From CAVSUB01 sp963816725 (lineage in GTDB: Bacteria; Acidobacteriota; Vicinamibacteria; Vicinamibacterales; 2-12-FULL-66-21), in NCBI GenBank assembly GCA_963816725.1, contig CAWFMC010000005.1, positions 248,001-312,000 on the forward strand: a DNA stretch of 64,000 nucleotides, read 5' to 3'. Under the pieces are notes generated by a model. That model was given only the letters and a program-made list of their open reading frames with translations. It was not told where the DNA came from and did not search any database. Of the stretch, positions 35,432-44,845 are shown piece by piece (position 1 is the first letter of the stretch; every line of letters starts with the position of its first letter). Position numbers and translations under genes: made by a program.

Positions 35432-35782
35432 GGGGCGCGCTGCGCGCTTTCGTGATCCGGACTCGGGAGTCCGCATTAGCTCGTTAGCAAGCGGCGCTGC
35501 CAGGCCGACGGATCTCTACCTTCCCCCTGATCCGCGCTGCCCATGCCGTCCGAAACGCGCGCGAATACGCCGCTACTCCAGGTGATTCCGGCGCTGGTGT
35601 TGAATTCGTCAGGCGGAGCGTCGACCCGGCACTTCTAATTTGATGCGCTCTGTGAGGCGCACTTCTCCGACTCGATCCAGCAACGGCTACGCTCGGCCGC
35701 GGCGCAGGCGAACGGCCCGGCGGGGCGACGGTCGCGAGCAAGAGCGCCGATCGTGTCGCGAGCGCATCGGGTAGGAAAGAAA
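35432..35782. other. Gene-free stretch after the pseudopilins
   Basis: I see no gene, RNA motif or repeat here. It separates the plus-strand pseudopilin from the 3' end of a minus-strand lipoprotein gene and should hold the end of the gspF-gspG transcript. Confidence 0.5.
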
Positions 35783-35813
35783 GCGCCCGCGCGACGATCA
35801 ATCGCGCGGACGC
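35783..35813 (-). terminator. Intrinsic terminator of the Ig/PKD lipoprotein gene
   Basis: CCGCGCGA (35787-35794) and TCGCGCGG (35802-35809) form a perfect stem around CGATCAA, extended by a GCG/CGC clamp. On the minus strand it is followed by CTTTCTTTCC. It lies 15 bases after the stop codon at 35828. Confidence 0.7.
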
Positions 35814-35827
35814 TGGATGGTTGCGAA

Positions 35828-37159
35828 CTAGGGGTTGGTTACGCCGCGCACGTTGACGGTCGCGATGCCGTCGCCGCTCGGGCCGACCGCCTGAACCGCC
35901 GTGACGCTGATCACCTTCGTGGCCGGAGTCGCGCTCTTCCAGGACACCGGCACCTGATTGCTGGTCGTCGAGATCGTCGGCGTGCTCGCGTCCGGACCGA
36001 AGTTCCAGTCATAACGGATGATGCTCGACGTGTTCCCCGACACCTGGGCGCGGACGATGATCGTTTCGTTCACCAGCGGCGAGAGGTTCGACGGCGTGAC
36101 CGCCACCGACGGCGGCTGGGCCGGCAGCACGGTGATCGTGGAAGACACCGTCTCCGAGAACCCGCTGGTGTCGGTCGCGGTCGCCCGGACGGTGTAGGTG
36201 CCCGGCTCGTTGTAGGTGTGCGACGCCGTCGCGTTGCCGCTGATCGCGCCGAGTGACTGCGACGACCCGTCGCCCCACTCCACCCGGACGTCCCGGATAT
36301 TGGCGGTTGCGGCAACGGCGAACGTGAAGCTGGCCGGCTGGCCCGCGGCGATCGAGGTGGTGGGCGCGGTAATGACCAGCCCCGTCCGCGGATTCAGGTC
36401 GACGATGACGTTGGCGGTCTTGCCGGCGACGTTGGCCGTAACCGTGGATTTGCGGGTGGTGTTCAGGGTCACGCTGGCCACGCCGTTCGCATCGGTGTTC
36501 GCGGTGGCGGCCGACAGCGTCCCGGCGTCGACAGTGAAATTGACCGGCACGCCGGTGACGCCGAGGCCCGCAGCATTCTCAACCCGGGCGGAGATCACGC
36601 TCGCGCCGCCCGATGCGCCGAGCGTTTGCGGCGAGGCGGTGACGATGACCCTCTCGGCCGCGGCGGTGCCGACCAGGAGGTTCTCGATCTTGCCTGAAGC
36701 ACCGCCGGAGTAGGCGGTGATGGTGGCGGTGCCGCTCTGGCCTCCAGGGATGAAATGCACCTTGACCTGCCCGTTGGTCGTCCGCGCCTCGGTCGGCTCA
36801 ATCCGTCCGAGCGTCGTCGTAAAGGAGACCAGCGTGCCGTTCTGGACCGGCGTGCCGGCGCCCGCGGTCGTGGTTGTCGTCGTCCCGGTCGTGCCCGTCG
36901 TACCGGTGCCTGTCGTCCCTGTGCCGCTCGTGCCCGACCCGCTCGACGCCGTGGCGACACCGTTTTCGATCACCGTAGCGATGATCTCGACGTTGCCGTC
37001 CACGGGTACGGTCGACGCCCCTGAAAAGAGCGTGATGACGGTGCCCGTGGGAGCCAGCAGCGGCACTTTGTCGCACGACGAGGTGACGAGCGCGGCAAAG
37101 AGAACCGTCGGGACGATACGGCAGGCGAGGCGCGCCGAGCGCCGGGAGTGTGTTAGCAT
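35828..37159 (-). CDS. Lipoprotein with bacterial Ig-like (Big-1) and PKD domains
   Basis: The protein (443 residues from ATG 37159; an ATG at 37186 would add nine) starts with a lipoprotein signal ending in LFAALVTSSCDK. A Gly/Thr-rich low-complexity linker follows. Next are Big-1/invasin-like repeats (NGTLVSFTTTLGRIEP, VIVTASPQTLGASGGASV, DANGVASVTLNTTRKSTV), a PKD domain (VEWGDGSSQSLG...ASHTYNEPGTYTVRATATD) and a final Ig-like domain. These are adhesion and surface-display modules with no catalytic site. It sits inside the secretion cluster on the opposite strand and may be a surface partner or substrate of that system; this is inference. Confidence 0.82.
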   Translation of the reverse strand: MLTHSRRSARLACRIVPTVLFAALVTSSCDKVPLLAPTGTVITLFSGASTVPVDGNVEIIATVIENGVATASSGSGTSGTGTTGTGTTGTTGTTTTTTAGAGTPVQNGTLVSFTTTLGRIEPTEARTTNGQVKVHFIPGGQSGTATITAYSGGASGKIENLLVGTAAAERVIVTASPQTLGASGGASVISARVENAAGLGVTGVPVNFTVDAGTLSAATANTDANGVASVTLNTTRKSTVTANVAGKTANVIVDLNPRTGLVITAPTTSIAAGQPASFTFAVAATANIRDVRVEWGDGSSQSLGAISGNATASHTYNEPGTYTVRATATDTSGFSETVSSTITVLPAQPPSVAVTPSNLSPLVNETIIVRAQVSGNTSSIIRYDWNFGPDASTPTISTTSNQVPVSWKSATPATKVISVTAVQAVGPSGDGIATVNVRGVTNP

Positions 37160-37940
37160 GGGAAGCGCTAAAGATAATACTCTCATGTATTTACAGCGTC
37201 AAGACAACGAGCGCGGCTACGCCATGGCGGCGTTGCTGGTGACGCTCGCAGTCATGTCGGTGCTGCTCAGCGCGGCCCTGCCCGCCTGGCGTCATGAGGC
37301 GCAGCGCGAGAAGGAAGCCGAGTTGGTGTTCCGCGGCGAGCAATACGCGCGCGCCGTCGCGTTGTACCGGGCGAAGAACCAGAATGCGTTTCCGCCGAGC
37401 GTCGACGTGCTGGTTCAGGGCAAGTTCCTTCGGAAAAAATATCTCGATCCGGTTACCAACAAGGATTTCGATCTGATCGGCGCCGGCACCCAGATGCCGG
37501 CCAACCCGGGAACTCCGGCGGCCGGCGGCACTCGCGGTTCGACGCCGGCGGCCCGCGCGGCGCCGTCAGCTCCGTCGGCCGCCGCCAGCATCGGAGCGGG
37601 CGGCTCCTCGATGGTCAGCGGCGGCATCATGGGCGTCCACAGCAAGAGCCAGGAGACGTCGATCCGCATATATAAAGGTCAGTCGCGCTACGACCAGTGG
37701 AACTTCGTCTTCACCGCGCTGAACCGGCCCGGCGGGAACGATCCCGGCGCGCTCAACCCGGGCGGCCGCGGCGGTTCCACCTTGCCGGGAGCCAACGGCG
37801 GTCGCGGCCGTGGCGTTGGCGCTGATACGGGTCGCGGTGGCCGCGGCACGACGCCGGGTCGCGGGTCTGGCGGATTCGGCCCGCCGAGCTCACCGTCCCC
37901 GATCACGTTCCCGCCTGGGCGGGGCGGCGCCGGCTCCTGA
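37158..37940 (+). CDS. Pseudopilin-like protein lacking Glu5, with Gly/Arg-rich tail
   Basis: The 260-residue protein has a short leader and a pilin-type helix, RGYAMAALLVTLAVMSVLLS. Mature position 5 is Ala rather than Glu, as in the tip subunit GspK. A short globular part follows (EAELVFRGEQYARAVALYR, FPPSVDVLVQGKFLRKKYLDPVTNKDF). An Ala/Gly-rich linker and the block QSRYDQWNFVFTAL come next. The last 80 residues are dominated by Gly, Arg and Pro. ATG 37158 has GGGAG 9 bases upstream; ATG 37185 is the alternative (251 residues) and lies right after a GATAAT box at 37173. It is the third pseudopilin of the cluster. Confidence 0.78.
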   Translation: MGSAKDNTLMYLQRQDNERGYAMAALLVTLAVMSVLLSAALPAWRHEAQREKEAELVFRGEQYARAVALYRAKNQNAFPPSVDVLVQGKFLRKKYLDPVTNKDFDLIGAGTQMPANPGTPAAGGTRGSTPAARAAPSAPSAAASIGAGGSSMVSGGIMGVHSKSQETSIRIYKGQSRYDQWNFVFTALNRPGGNDPGALNPGGRGGSTLPGANGGRGRGVGADTGRGGRGTTPGRGSGGFGPPSSPSPITFPPGRGGAGS

Positions 37941-38027
37941 GCCGGCGCTCACCCCGCGGCTGCGGATCCCTCAATTGGACGACGGCGGGGATGGCGCGGT
38001 TGGAAGAAGTGCCGGGCCGAAAAGACA

Positions 38028-39137
38028 TCAGCGGAAATGGCGATCGAAGGCGCTGACGACAGCCTCGTGGACGCGCGGCCGAAGCGCGCGCAACTGCTCG
38101 TTCGCGCGCGACGGGTGGATTCGATTCGTCAGCAGCACGATGTAGAGATCGCGCTCGTGGTCGATCCACAGCGACGTGCCGGTGAATCCCGTGTGGCCAA
38201 TGGCACTCGGCGAGAGCGTCCGCCCGCATGATGACGTGGGCAGCATCGTGTCCCACCCGAGGGCACGCGAACTGCCCGGGACAGTCCCTCGCGCCATGAA
38301 GCGGCGCATCGTTTCGGGCCGGGCCAGTGCGGGTGCGCCACCAATCGTCGCGAGCACCGCACGCGCGAAGTCGCCCACCGCCCCGACCGTGCCGAACAGG
38401 CCGGCGTGCCCCGCGGCCCCGCCCAGCGCCCACGCGTTCTCATCGTGAACTTCTCCCACCAGCAGCCGTCCCCGCCACGGATCCAGTTCCGTTGGCGCGG
38501 TCCGATCGCGCCACGCCCGCGGCGGATTGAAGGCGAGGGGCTCGACCGTGACTGAACGAGCCAGCCATTCGAATTGCGCGCGCAGCCGCCGAGCGGGATC
38601 GAGGGCACCCGAAGCGCCGGCGTACGCGGCGGTTCGCGGCTGCGCGTCTTCGAGGATGAACCCGAGCAGGATGAAGCCGAGATCGCTGTAAACCGACTGG
38701 GTGCGCGGCGAGTACTCCAGGGGCAGGTGGCAGATCGCGGGCTCGAAGTCGAGGCGCCCCGTGTGATCGACATAGAAGGGCAGGTATGCGCTCAGGCCCG
38801 ACGCGTGTGCCAGCAGGTCCGCGATCGTCACGTCCTCACGATCCGTTCCGGTCCACGCGGGCAGCCATTGCGCGACCCGATCCTCCAGTCGGAACCGCCG
38901 CTCGTCGACGGCCCGCATCGCCAGGGACGTCGTCGCGATCACTTTCGTGAGAGAGGCCAGGTCGAAGATGGTGTCAGCGGTCGTGGGGAGGGCGGCCTCG
39001 TCGTACGACAGTGTGCCGAAGGTCCGTCGCCACAGCACACCGGCGCTTCCGCCGACCTCGATGGCGGCCGAGGGGAAGGCCCGCGAACGCACGCCGCCGA
39101 GCAGGAACTCGGTCACGTCGGAGAAGGGCGGCGGCAT
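38028..39137 (-). CDS. Serine beta-lactamase/penicillin-binding-fold hydrolase
   Basis: The 369-residue protein has the class C beta-lactamase/esterase fold. The nucleophile motif SLTK lies at 62-65, the second motif is YSD with Tyr150 (Y-x-N changed to Y-S-D), and the third is HTG in GHTGFTGTSLW. No export signal is visible. Relatives include esterases, DD-peptidases and the muramyl-peptide amidase AmiE of Bacillus, which is encoded with murQ. Since murQ, nagB and a GlcNAc kinase are close by here, muropeptide processing is a reasonable guess rather than antibiotic resistance. Confidence 0.85.
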   Translation of the reverse strand: MPPPFSDVTEFLLGGVRSRAFPSAAIEVGGSAGVLWRRTFGTLSYDEAALPTTADTIFDLASLTKVIATTSLAMRAVDERRFRLEDRVAQWLPAWTGTDREDVTIADLLAHASGLSAYLPFYVDHTGRLDFEPAICHLPLEYSPRTQSVYSDLGFILLGFILEDAQPRTAAYAGASGALDPARRLRAQFEWLARSVTVEPLAFNPPRAWRDRTAPTELDPWRGRLLVGEVHDENAWALGGAAGHAGLFGTVGAVGDFARAVLATIGGAPALARPETMRRFMARGTVPGSSRALGWDTMLPTSSCGRTLSPSAIGHTGFTGTSLWIDHERDLYIVLLTNRIHPSRANEQLRALRPRVHEAVVSAFDRHFR

Positions 39138-39182
39138 TCGCGTGCTCGTCCCGGCCTTGGTGACCCTGCGCCGCGACAGCGG

Positions 39183-40472
39183 TCAGCGCATGCCCGAACC
39201 GGAGGGGGCCGGCGGGAATGCCGCGCGCGCCACCTTCTCGAGGTAGCCCGGCGCGGCCAGCTTCGGATCTGTCAGGCTGTCGTACGAGAACAGGATCACA
39301 CCAGCGGCGCCGAGGCGGCGGGCCGTCTGGATGTTGTCGACCGTCTGCGCCGGCGTGAGCCGGTACGCGCCGATCCCGGCCCAGATCGGCCGTCCGTTCG
39401 CGGCCGCGCGGACGGCCGTGATCTGATCGGCGAAGCGCGCCGCCTCCGGCGTGTACGCCATCGGGCACACCACGTCTACGGTCCCGTCGCGGAGCCAGGC
39501 GCCCCAGTCCTGTAGGCGATCGTCGTAGGCTTCGCGGACATCCGGTTTGGCGGCGACGGTGACCAGCGCGTCGGGCCGCTCGGCTTTCACGGCGGCGCGC
39601 AGGCGGCGCATGAGTGCCGTCATCCGCGCGACCCTGAACGCGCGCCAGTCGTCGGGGCGCGCGTCGGGATACGCAAAGAGATCGACTTTCTCTCGAGCGT
39701 CCACCTGTCGCCGCAGCCCGTCGTCAAGCCGCGGTCGGATCGCGGTGCGGAACTCGGCAATCGCGAGCCGGCTGTAATCGAAGCGGGCGTTCGGATAACG
39801 CGCGTAGTCGAAGTGGACGCCGTCGATCGGGTAGCGGTTGGCGATCCCGCGGACCACCATCTCCACATAGGCGGCGGCGCCGGGCACGATCGGCGAGGCA
39901 TAGAGGCCTTCGAGCTCGCCCGGCTGGCCGCGGGTCCAGCGTGCAATCTTGCCGACGTACGCGGGGCTGTCGGCGGGCAGCTTGGCGACGTCCTGCGCGA
40001 TGTCGCGGGGCACCATCAGCCACTCCGGATGGCGATACACGAGATGCTCGCGCGCGAGCGGCAGATCGACAGCGCTGGCGACCAGGTTGACGTTGACCCA
40101 CGCATGGACGCGCAGGCCCGCGGAGTGCGCCGCGCCGAGGACGGTCGCGAGGGGATCGAACGTGGCGGGCTGGCGCTGGAGCTCGGCGGCGCGGGGCTCG
40201 ATCGAGTCGTTGTAGTACGCGTCGCCGCGCCCGCGAACCTGCACCAGCAGCGTGTTGAAGCCGTGATCGCGAGCCGACTGCACCAGCGCGGCGATGCTGG
40301 CCGGCGAGGTCAGGGAGGTGCGCAACACCCAGAGGGCACGCACTTCCGTCAATGAGTCAGGTTCAGGAGGACGGACCGCCGACGCCGCTCCGGGTGCGGA
40401 CAGCACCAGCGCAGCGAGCAGTAGTGCGGCGAGCGCGCGGGCGGAGCCCGGGGCCCGCCGAGTCGGCAGCAT
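39183..40472 (-). CDS. GHL10/DUF187-family glycoside hydrolase-like protein
   Basis: The 429-residue protein has an N-terminal Sec signal (ALAALLLAALVLSAPGAASA) and a TIM-barrel of the GHL10 family. Characteristic blocks are VRALWVLRTSLTSPASIAALV, FNTLLVQVRGRGDAYYNS-like sequence, GLRVHAWVNVNL, PIDGVHFDYARYPN, VDVVCPMAYTPEA and GVILFSYDSL. Family members act on bacterial polysaccharides or are uncharacterised. The acidic residues in GVHFDYARYP fit a hydrolase active site. It is upstream of the beta-lactamase-fold gene on the same strand (45-base gap) and likely co-transcribed. Confidence 0.85.
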   Translation of the reverse strand: MLPTRRAPGSARALAALLLAALVLSAPGAASAVRPPEPDSLTEVRALWVLRTSLTSPASIAALVQSARDHGFNTLLVQVRGRGDAYYNDSIEPRAAELQRQPATFDPLATVLGAAHSAGLRVHAWVNVNLVASAVDLPLAREHLVYRHPEWLMVPRDIAQDVAKLPADSPAYVGKIARWTRGQPGELEGLYASPIVPGAAAYVEMVVRGIANRYPIDGVHFDYARYPNARFDYSRLAIAEFRTAIRPRLDDGLRRQVDAREKVDLFAYPDARPDDWRAFRVARMTALMRRLRAAVKAERPDALVTVAAKPDVREAYDDRLQDWGAWLRDGTVDVVCPMAYTPEAARFADQITAVRAAANGRPIWAGIGAYRLTPAQTVDNIQTARRLGAAGVILFSYDSLTDPKLAAPGYLEKVARAAFPPAPSGSGMR

Positions 40473-40530
40473 GAAACACCGAAACTAACAGGCTCGAGTA
40501 GGGCATGTCAACGCGAAGGATGAACGGAAT

Positions 40531-40805
40531 GGTTCACGGGTTCATGAGGGTTCATGCGGTTCATGAGGTCGGGTTCAACGGTTCACGGTTCGGTTCACGG
40601 TTCAAACGTTCGGTTCACCGTGCCAGAGTTCGGTTCACCGTTCCAGAGTTCGGTTCACCGCTCGGTTCATGGCGCGCTCGGTGTCGGGGCACGACGAACC
40701 GGGACTGAACGATGAACCCGGGATCGAACGATGAACCAGGAACCGAACCCTGAACGATGAACCAAACCTATGAACCGCATGAACCCCCCATGAACCTCAT
40801 GAACC
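40531..40805. repeat. Large imperfect inverted repeat built of GGTTCA / TGAACC words
   Basis: The left half (40531-40669) holds about 12 copies of GGTTCA, and the right half (40713-40805) about 7 copies of its complement TGAACC. The outer ends match best (GGTTCATGAGG on the left; TGAACCTCATGAACCCC on the right). Two adjacent 20-base near-copies lie at 40621-40640 and 40641-40660. The block fills most of the 372-base gap between divergent genes and could fold into one long hairpin or cruciform. It encodes no plausible protein. Confidence 0.85.
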
Positions 40806-40844
40806 CCGGTAAGGTAAGCTGTCCCCGGCTGCACGTATGCGCAG

Positions 40845-41798
40845 ATGAGTGCCACGCTCCATGTGATTGGTATCGACGCCGGCGGCACCAAGACGGTGTG
40901 CCAGCTGGCCGACGCCGGCGGGCAGGTCATTGCCGAAGCGCGAGGTGGCGGAGCGAACCTACAGGCGATGGGCGAACTGGAGGTCGAGAAGGTCCTCTAT
41001 CAGGTGATGCAGGAGGCCCTCGGCGAACGCCCGATCAGTCCGGCCGCGATCTGTCTGGGCATTGCCGGCGTCGACCGGCCGGGTGACGCGACGGCGGTGC
41101 GCGGCATCATGCGCCGGATCGGGTTCCAGGCCAGAGTGCTGGTCGTGAACGACGCTTTGGTTGCGCTCGAGGCGGGCGCGCCCGGCCAACCCGGCGTGGT
41201 GATCATCTCTGGCACGGGTTCGATCGCTTACGGACGCAACGCGAGCGGGGAAGCAGCCCGGGCGGGCGGCTGGGGCTATGTGCTCGGTGACGAGGGCAGC
41301 GGCTACTGGATCGGCCGTGCCGCGCTTCGTGCTGTGCTGCGCGAAGCCGACCAGCGCGGTCCGCAAACGGCCTTGACGCCGCTGCTGCTGAAGCATTTCG
41401 GGATCGAGGCGGCGCAAGGGTTGCTCCACGAGGTCTATGCCGGCAGTTTGCGTCCATCGGAAATCGGTGCGCTGGCGCGCTCCGTCGAATCGGCGTTCCG
41501 CGAGGGGGACGCCGCGGCCATCGGCATTCTTCGCGGTGCCGCCAACGAGCTGGAGGCGTCGGGACTGAGCGTGGCGCGGCGTCTTGGCCTCATTGGCGAG
41601 AGCTTCACGTTCGTGCTCTCGGGCGGGATCTTCCGTGCCGTGCCGTGGTTGCGAGAAGAGCTCGAACGCCGGCTTCCGGGGGCCGCGCCAGGCGGCCGGA
41701 CGGAGCTTCTCACCCGCGAGCCTGCCGCCGGCGCGGTCGCGCTCGCGCTCCAGGAAGCTGCAGGTGGTGCGCGGATTCCCGTCTACAAACGTCCGTGA
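40845..41798 (+). CDS. BadF/BadG-type N-acetylglucosamine kinase
   Basis: The 317-residue protein is an ASKHA-fold kinase. Phosphate-1 is GIDAGGTKTVCQL, with further motifs AGVDRPGD, the catalytic Asp in VVNDALVALEAG, VIISGTGSIAYGRN and GWGYVLGDEGSGYWIG, closely following the GlcNAc kinase/NAGK group. It should phosphorylate GlcNAc (or MurNAc-like amino sugars) at O6. Its TGA shares the A of the nagB ATG (TGATG), so kinase and deaminase are coupled. Confidence 0.88.
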   Translation: MSATLHVIGIDAGGTKTVCQLADAGGQVIAEARGGGANLQAMGELEVEKVLYQVMQEALGERPISPAAICLGIAGVDRPGDATAVRGIMRRIGFQARVLVVNDALVALEAGAPGQPGVVIISGTGSIAYGRNASGEAARAGGWGYVLGDEGSGYWIGRAALRAVLREADQRGPQTALTPLLLKHFGIEAAQGLLHEVYAGSLRPSEIGALARSVESAFREGDAAAIGILRGAANELEASGLSVARRLGLIGESFTFVLSGGIFRAVPWLREELERRLPGAAPGGRTELLTREPAAGAVALALQEAAGGARIPVYKRP

Positions 41799-42574
41799 TG
41801 GCCGATACCGTTCACGCTCGCCTGCACGTCTATCCGACCGACCGCGCCGCGGCCCGCGCTCTGGCCCGCCAGGTCGCCGATGCGATCCGCACCAAGCCGG
41901 ATCTCGTGCTCGGACTCCCGACCGGCAAGACGCCGGTGGCCTTTTATCGGGAGCTCGCGGCGTTGACAGAGCGCGAAGACATCGATCTCTCGGGCCTCAC
42001 GACCTTCAACCTCGACGAGTTCCTGGGGATTGCTCCCTCGCATCCCGGGAGCTATCGCCGTTTCATGACTGATCATCTGTTCGACCGCGTCCAGCTCGCG
42101 GCGTCGCAGATCCATTTCCTCAACGGCGCGGCGCCCGATCCCGAGGCGGAATGCGAGCGCTACGAACAGGCGATCGCGCAGGCCGGCGGGATCGACGTGC
42201 AGATTCTCGGCATCGGCACCAACGGCCACATCGGCTTCAACGAGCCGGCACCGGCGCTGCAGGCGCGTACGCACCGTGTCCAGCTGCGTCCGGAGACGCG
42301 ACGCAGCAATGCGGCGCTGTTCGGCGGCGACCCGCGCGCGGTGCCCGGCGAAGCGTTGTCGATGGGGATGGCGACGATCCTTCAGGCGCGGTCGATCGTC
42401 CTGCTCGCGACCGGGCGGTCGAAAGCGTCGTGCGTGGAGCGGCTGCTGAACGGGCCGATCACGACCGACCTGCCGGCCTCGTTCCTCCAGCTCCATCCCG
42501 CCGTCGACATCGTGGTCGACACCGCGGCGGGCGGCACGCTGGCGGTGGAGCCAAGCCAGGCCGAGCACCACTGA
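41798..42574 (+). CDS. nagB: Glucosamine-6-phosphate deaminase
   Basis: NagB converts GlcN-6-P to fructose-6-P and ammonia, feeding amino sugars into glycolysis. The 258-residue protein has VLGLPTGKTPVAFYREL, FNLDEFLG with the catalytic Asp, and GIGTNGHIGFNEP with the active-site His and Glu. The Asn in TNGH is Asp in E. coli NagB and Asn in many Gram-positive forms. There is no NagA (deacetylase) next to it, although GlcNAc-6-P made by the kinase would need one, so nagA must be elsewhere. Confidence 0.92.
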   Translation: MADTVHARLHVYPTDRAAARALARQVADAIRTKPDLVLGLPTGKTPVAFYRELAALTEREDIDLSGLTTFNLDEFLGIAPSHPGSYRRFMTDHLFDRVQLAASQIHFLNGAAPDPEAECERYEQAIAQAGGIDVQILGIGTNGHIGFNEPAPALQARTHRVQLRPETRRSNAALFGGDPRAVPGEALSMGMATILQARSIVLLATGRSKASCVERLLNGPITTDLPASFLQLHPAVDIVVDTAAGGTLAVEPSQAEHH

Positions 42575-42579
42575 GCCGC

Positions 42580-42604
42580 GCCAGCGGGCCTACGCTCCGC
42601 TGGC
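42580..42604. terminator. Hairpin between convergent nagB and murQ
   Basis: GCCAGCG (42580-42586) and CGCTGGC (42598-42604) pair over 7 bp in the 15-base gap and into the murQ stop codon. A shared terminator is plausible; no T-tract is present. Confidence 0.4.
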
Positions 42605-43531
42605 CGTCTTCAGGCTCGAGGTGAGATCCTCCCCGATCGCCTCGCGAACCGAGTCATCGGCTTTCTTCAGGCGCCGGAGGGCCATCGGCAGCGTCAACCC
42701 GGTTTTCTGCATGACGATCGCCGCCTTGACGTTGAACTTCGCCCGCTTGAGGAGCGCGTCGGCGGCATCGTAGTCGATGCCCGTGACCATTGTGACGATC
42801 CGCCGCGCCCGATCCTTGAGCTTCTCGGATCCGGTCTGGACGTCGACCATCAGGTTGCCGTAGGTCTTGCCGACCTTGATCATGGCCACCGTGGTCAGCA
42901 TGTTGAGCACCATCTTGGTCGCGGTGCCCGCCTTCAGCCGAGTCGAGCCGGCGATGAGCTCCGGGCCGACGGCCGGCGCGATCTGCAGATCGACGAACGT
43001 CTGCAGCTCGGAGCCGGGCCAACAGGTGACGAAGATGATCTTGGCGCCGGCCTTCCGGGCGCGGGTGAGACCGCCGCGGACGAACGGCGTCATGCCGCTC
43101 GCGGACACACCGACCACGACGTCGCGCTGGGTGAGGCGAAGCCGGGCAATGCTGCGGGCGCCTTCCTCATAGTTGTCCTCGACGCCTTCCTTCGCCTTGA
43201 ACACCGCCTCCTGACCACCGGCCATCACTGCCTGGACGACGCGCGGTGAGGTGCCGAAGGTGGGCGGCATCTCTGACGCCTCGACCACCCCGAGGCGACC
43301 GCTGGTGCCGGCCCCGACGAAGATGATCCGTCCGTTCTTGCGCAGCGCCTGGGCGATGATCTCGACGCCGTGAGCGATGCGCTCCTTCTCCTTCTGCACC
43401 GCCGCGATGACCTTGCGGTCCTCGTTCACGACCATGTCGATGATGTCGCGAACCGGTGTCTTGTCGATGGTGAGGCTGACGGGGTTGATCGCTTCTGTGG
43501 GCAGCGACTGCCACTTGGATTGGGTTTGCAT
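42590..43531 (-). CDS. murQ: N-acetylmuramic acid 6-phosphate etherase
   Basis: MurQ removes the lactyl ether of MurNAc-6-P to give GlcNAc-6-P and lactate, the key step in reuse of cell-wall sugar. The 313-residue protein carries the SIS-domain signature IIFVGAGTSGRLGVVEASEMPPTFG, which includes the catalytic Glu of ASE, and VVGVSASGMTPFVRGGL. The helical C-terminal domain is full length. The start at ATG 43531 fits the family; the open frame further upstream (to 45097) is only GC-driven read-through. With the kinase and nagB, this makes a muropeptide-recycling group. Confidence 0.93.
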   Translation of the reverse strand: MQTQSKWQSLPTEAINPVSLTIDKTPVRDIIDMVVNEDRKVIAAVQKEKERIAHGVEIIAQALRKNGRIIFVGAGTSGRLGVVEASEMPPTFGTSPRVVQAVMAGGQEAVFKAKEGVEDNYEEGARSIARLRLTQRDVVVGVSASGMTPFVRGGLTRARKAGAKIIFVTCWPGSELQTFVDLQIAPAVGPELIAGSTRLKAGTATKMVLNMLTTVAMIKVGKTYGNLMVDVQTGSEKLKDRARRIVTMVTGIDYDAADALLKRAKFNVKAAIVMQKTGLTLPMALRRLKKADDSVREAIGEDLTSSLKTASGA

Positions 43532-43683
43532 CGGCTGGTCTGCGTGTGCCTTACCGTACGAAACGGCAAAGTTACTCCTCGCGTGGATCCGTGTCAAACG
43601 GCTGCGGTCGACGCCCGAGCGATCGCGCGCGCCGCACGAGGGTGCCGCTGGAGCCCCGGTGACGGAACGAAACTGTGCGGTCC

Positions 43684-43689
43684 TACAAT
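43684..43689 (+). promoter_or_regulatory. -10-like box for the MoxR operon
   Basis: TACAAT lies 29 bases before ATG 43718. The -35 position shows only TGACGG, so this is weak. Confidence 0.3.
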
Positions 43690-43717
43690 AACGTCGCAGC
43701 GCTGCCGGCGGAGCGAC

Positions 43718-44818
<1,101 letters not shown>

Positions 44819-44845
44819 CGGCCGCGATCGGCCGTTCGCGCGCGC

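Noticed and set aside
35753..36256. Plus-strand frame antisense to the Ig/PKD lipoprotein
   Set aside because: Fully antisense to a gene with signal peptide and clear domains; composition is a mirror of that gene.
38028..39137. Antibiotic-resistance beta-lactamase
   Set aside because: No export signal, the YSD motif and the cell-wall-recycling context fit a hydrolase or esterase role better.
40580..40660. tRNA T-arm-like GGTTCAAAC words
   Set aside because: They are members of the GGTTCA array; no acceptor, anticodon or D-arm can be drawn around them.
40531..40805. CRISPR array
   Set aside because: Units are 6-20 bases with irregular spacing and a polarity reversal, no constant spacers, no cas genes.
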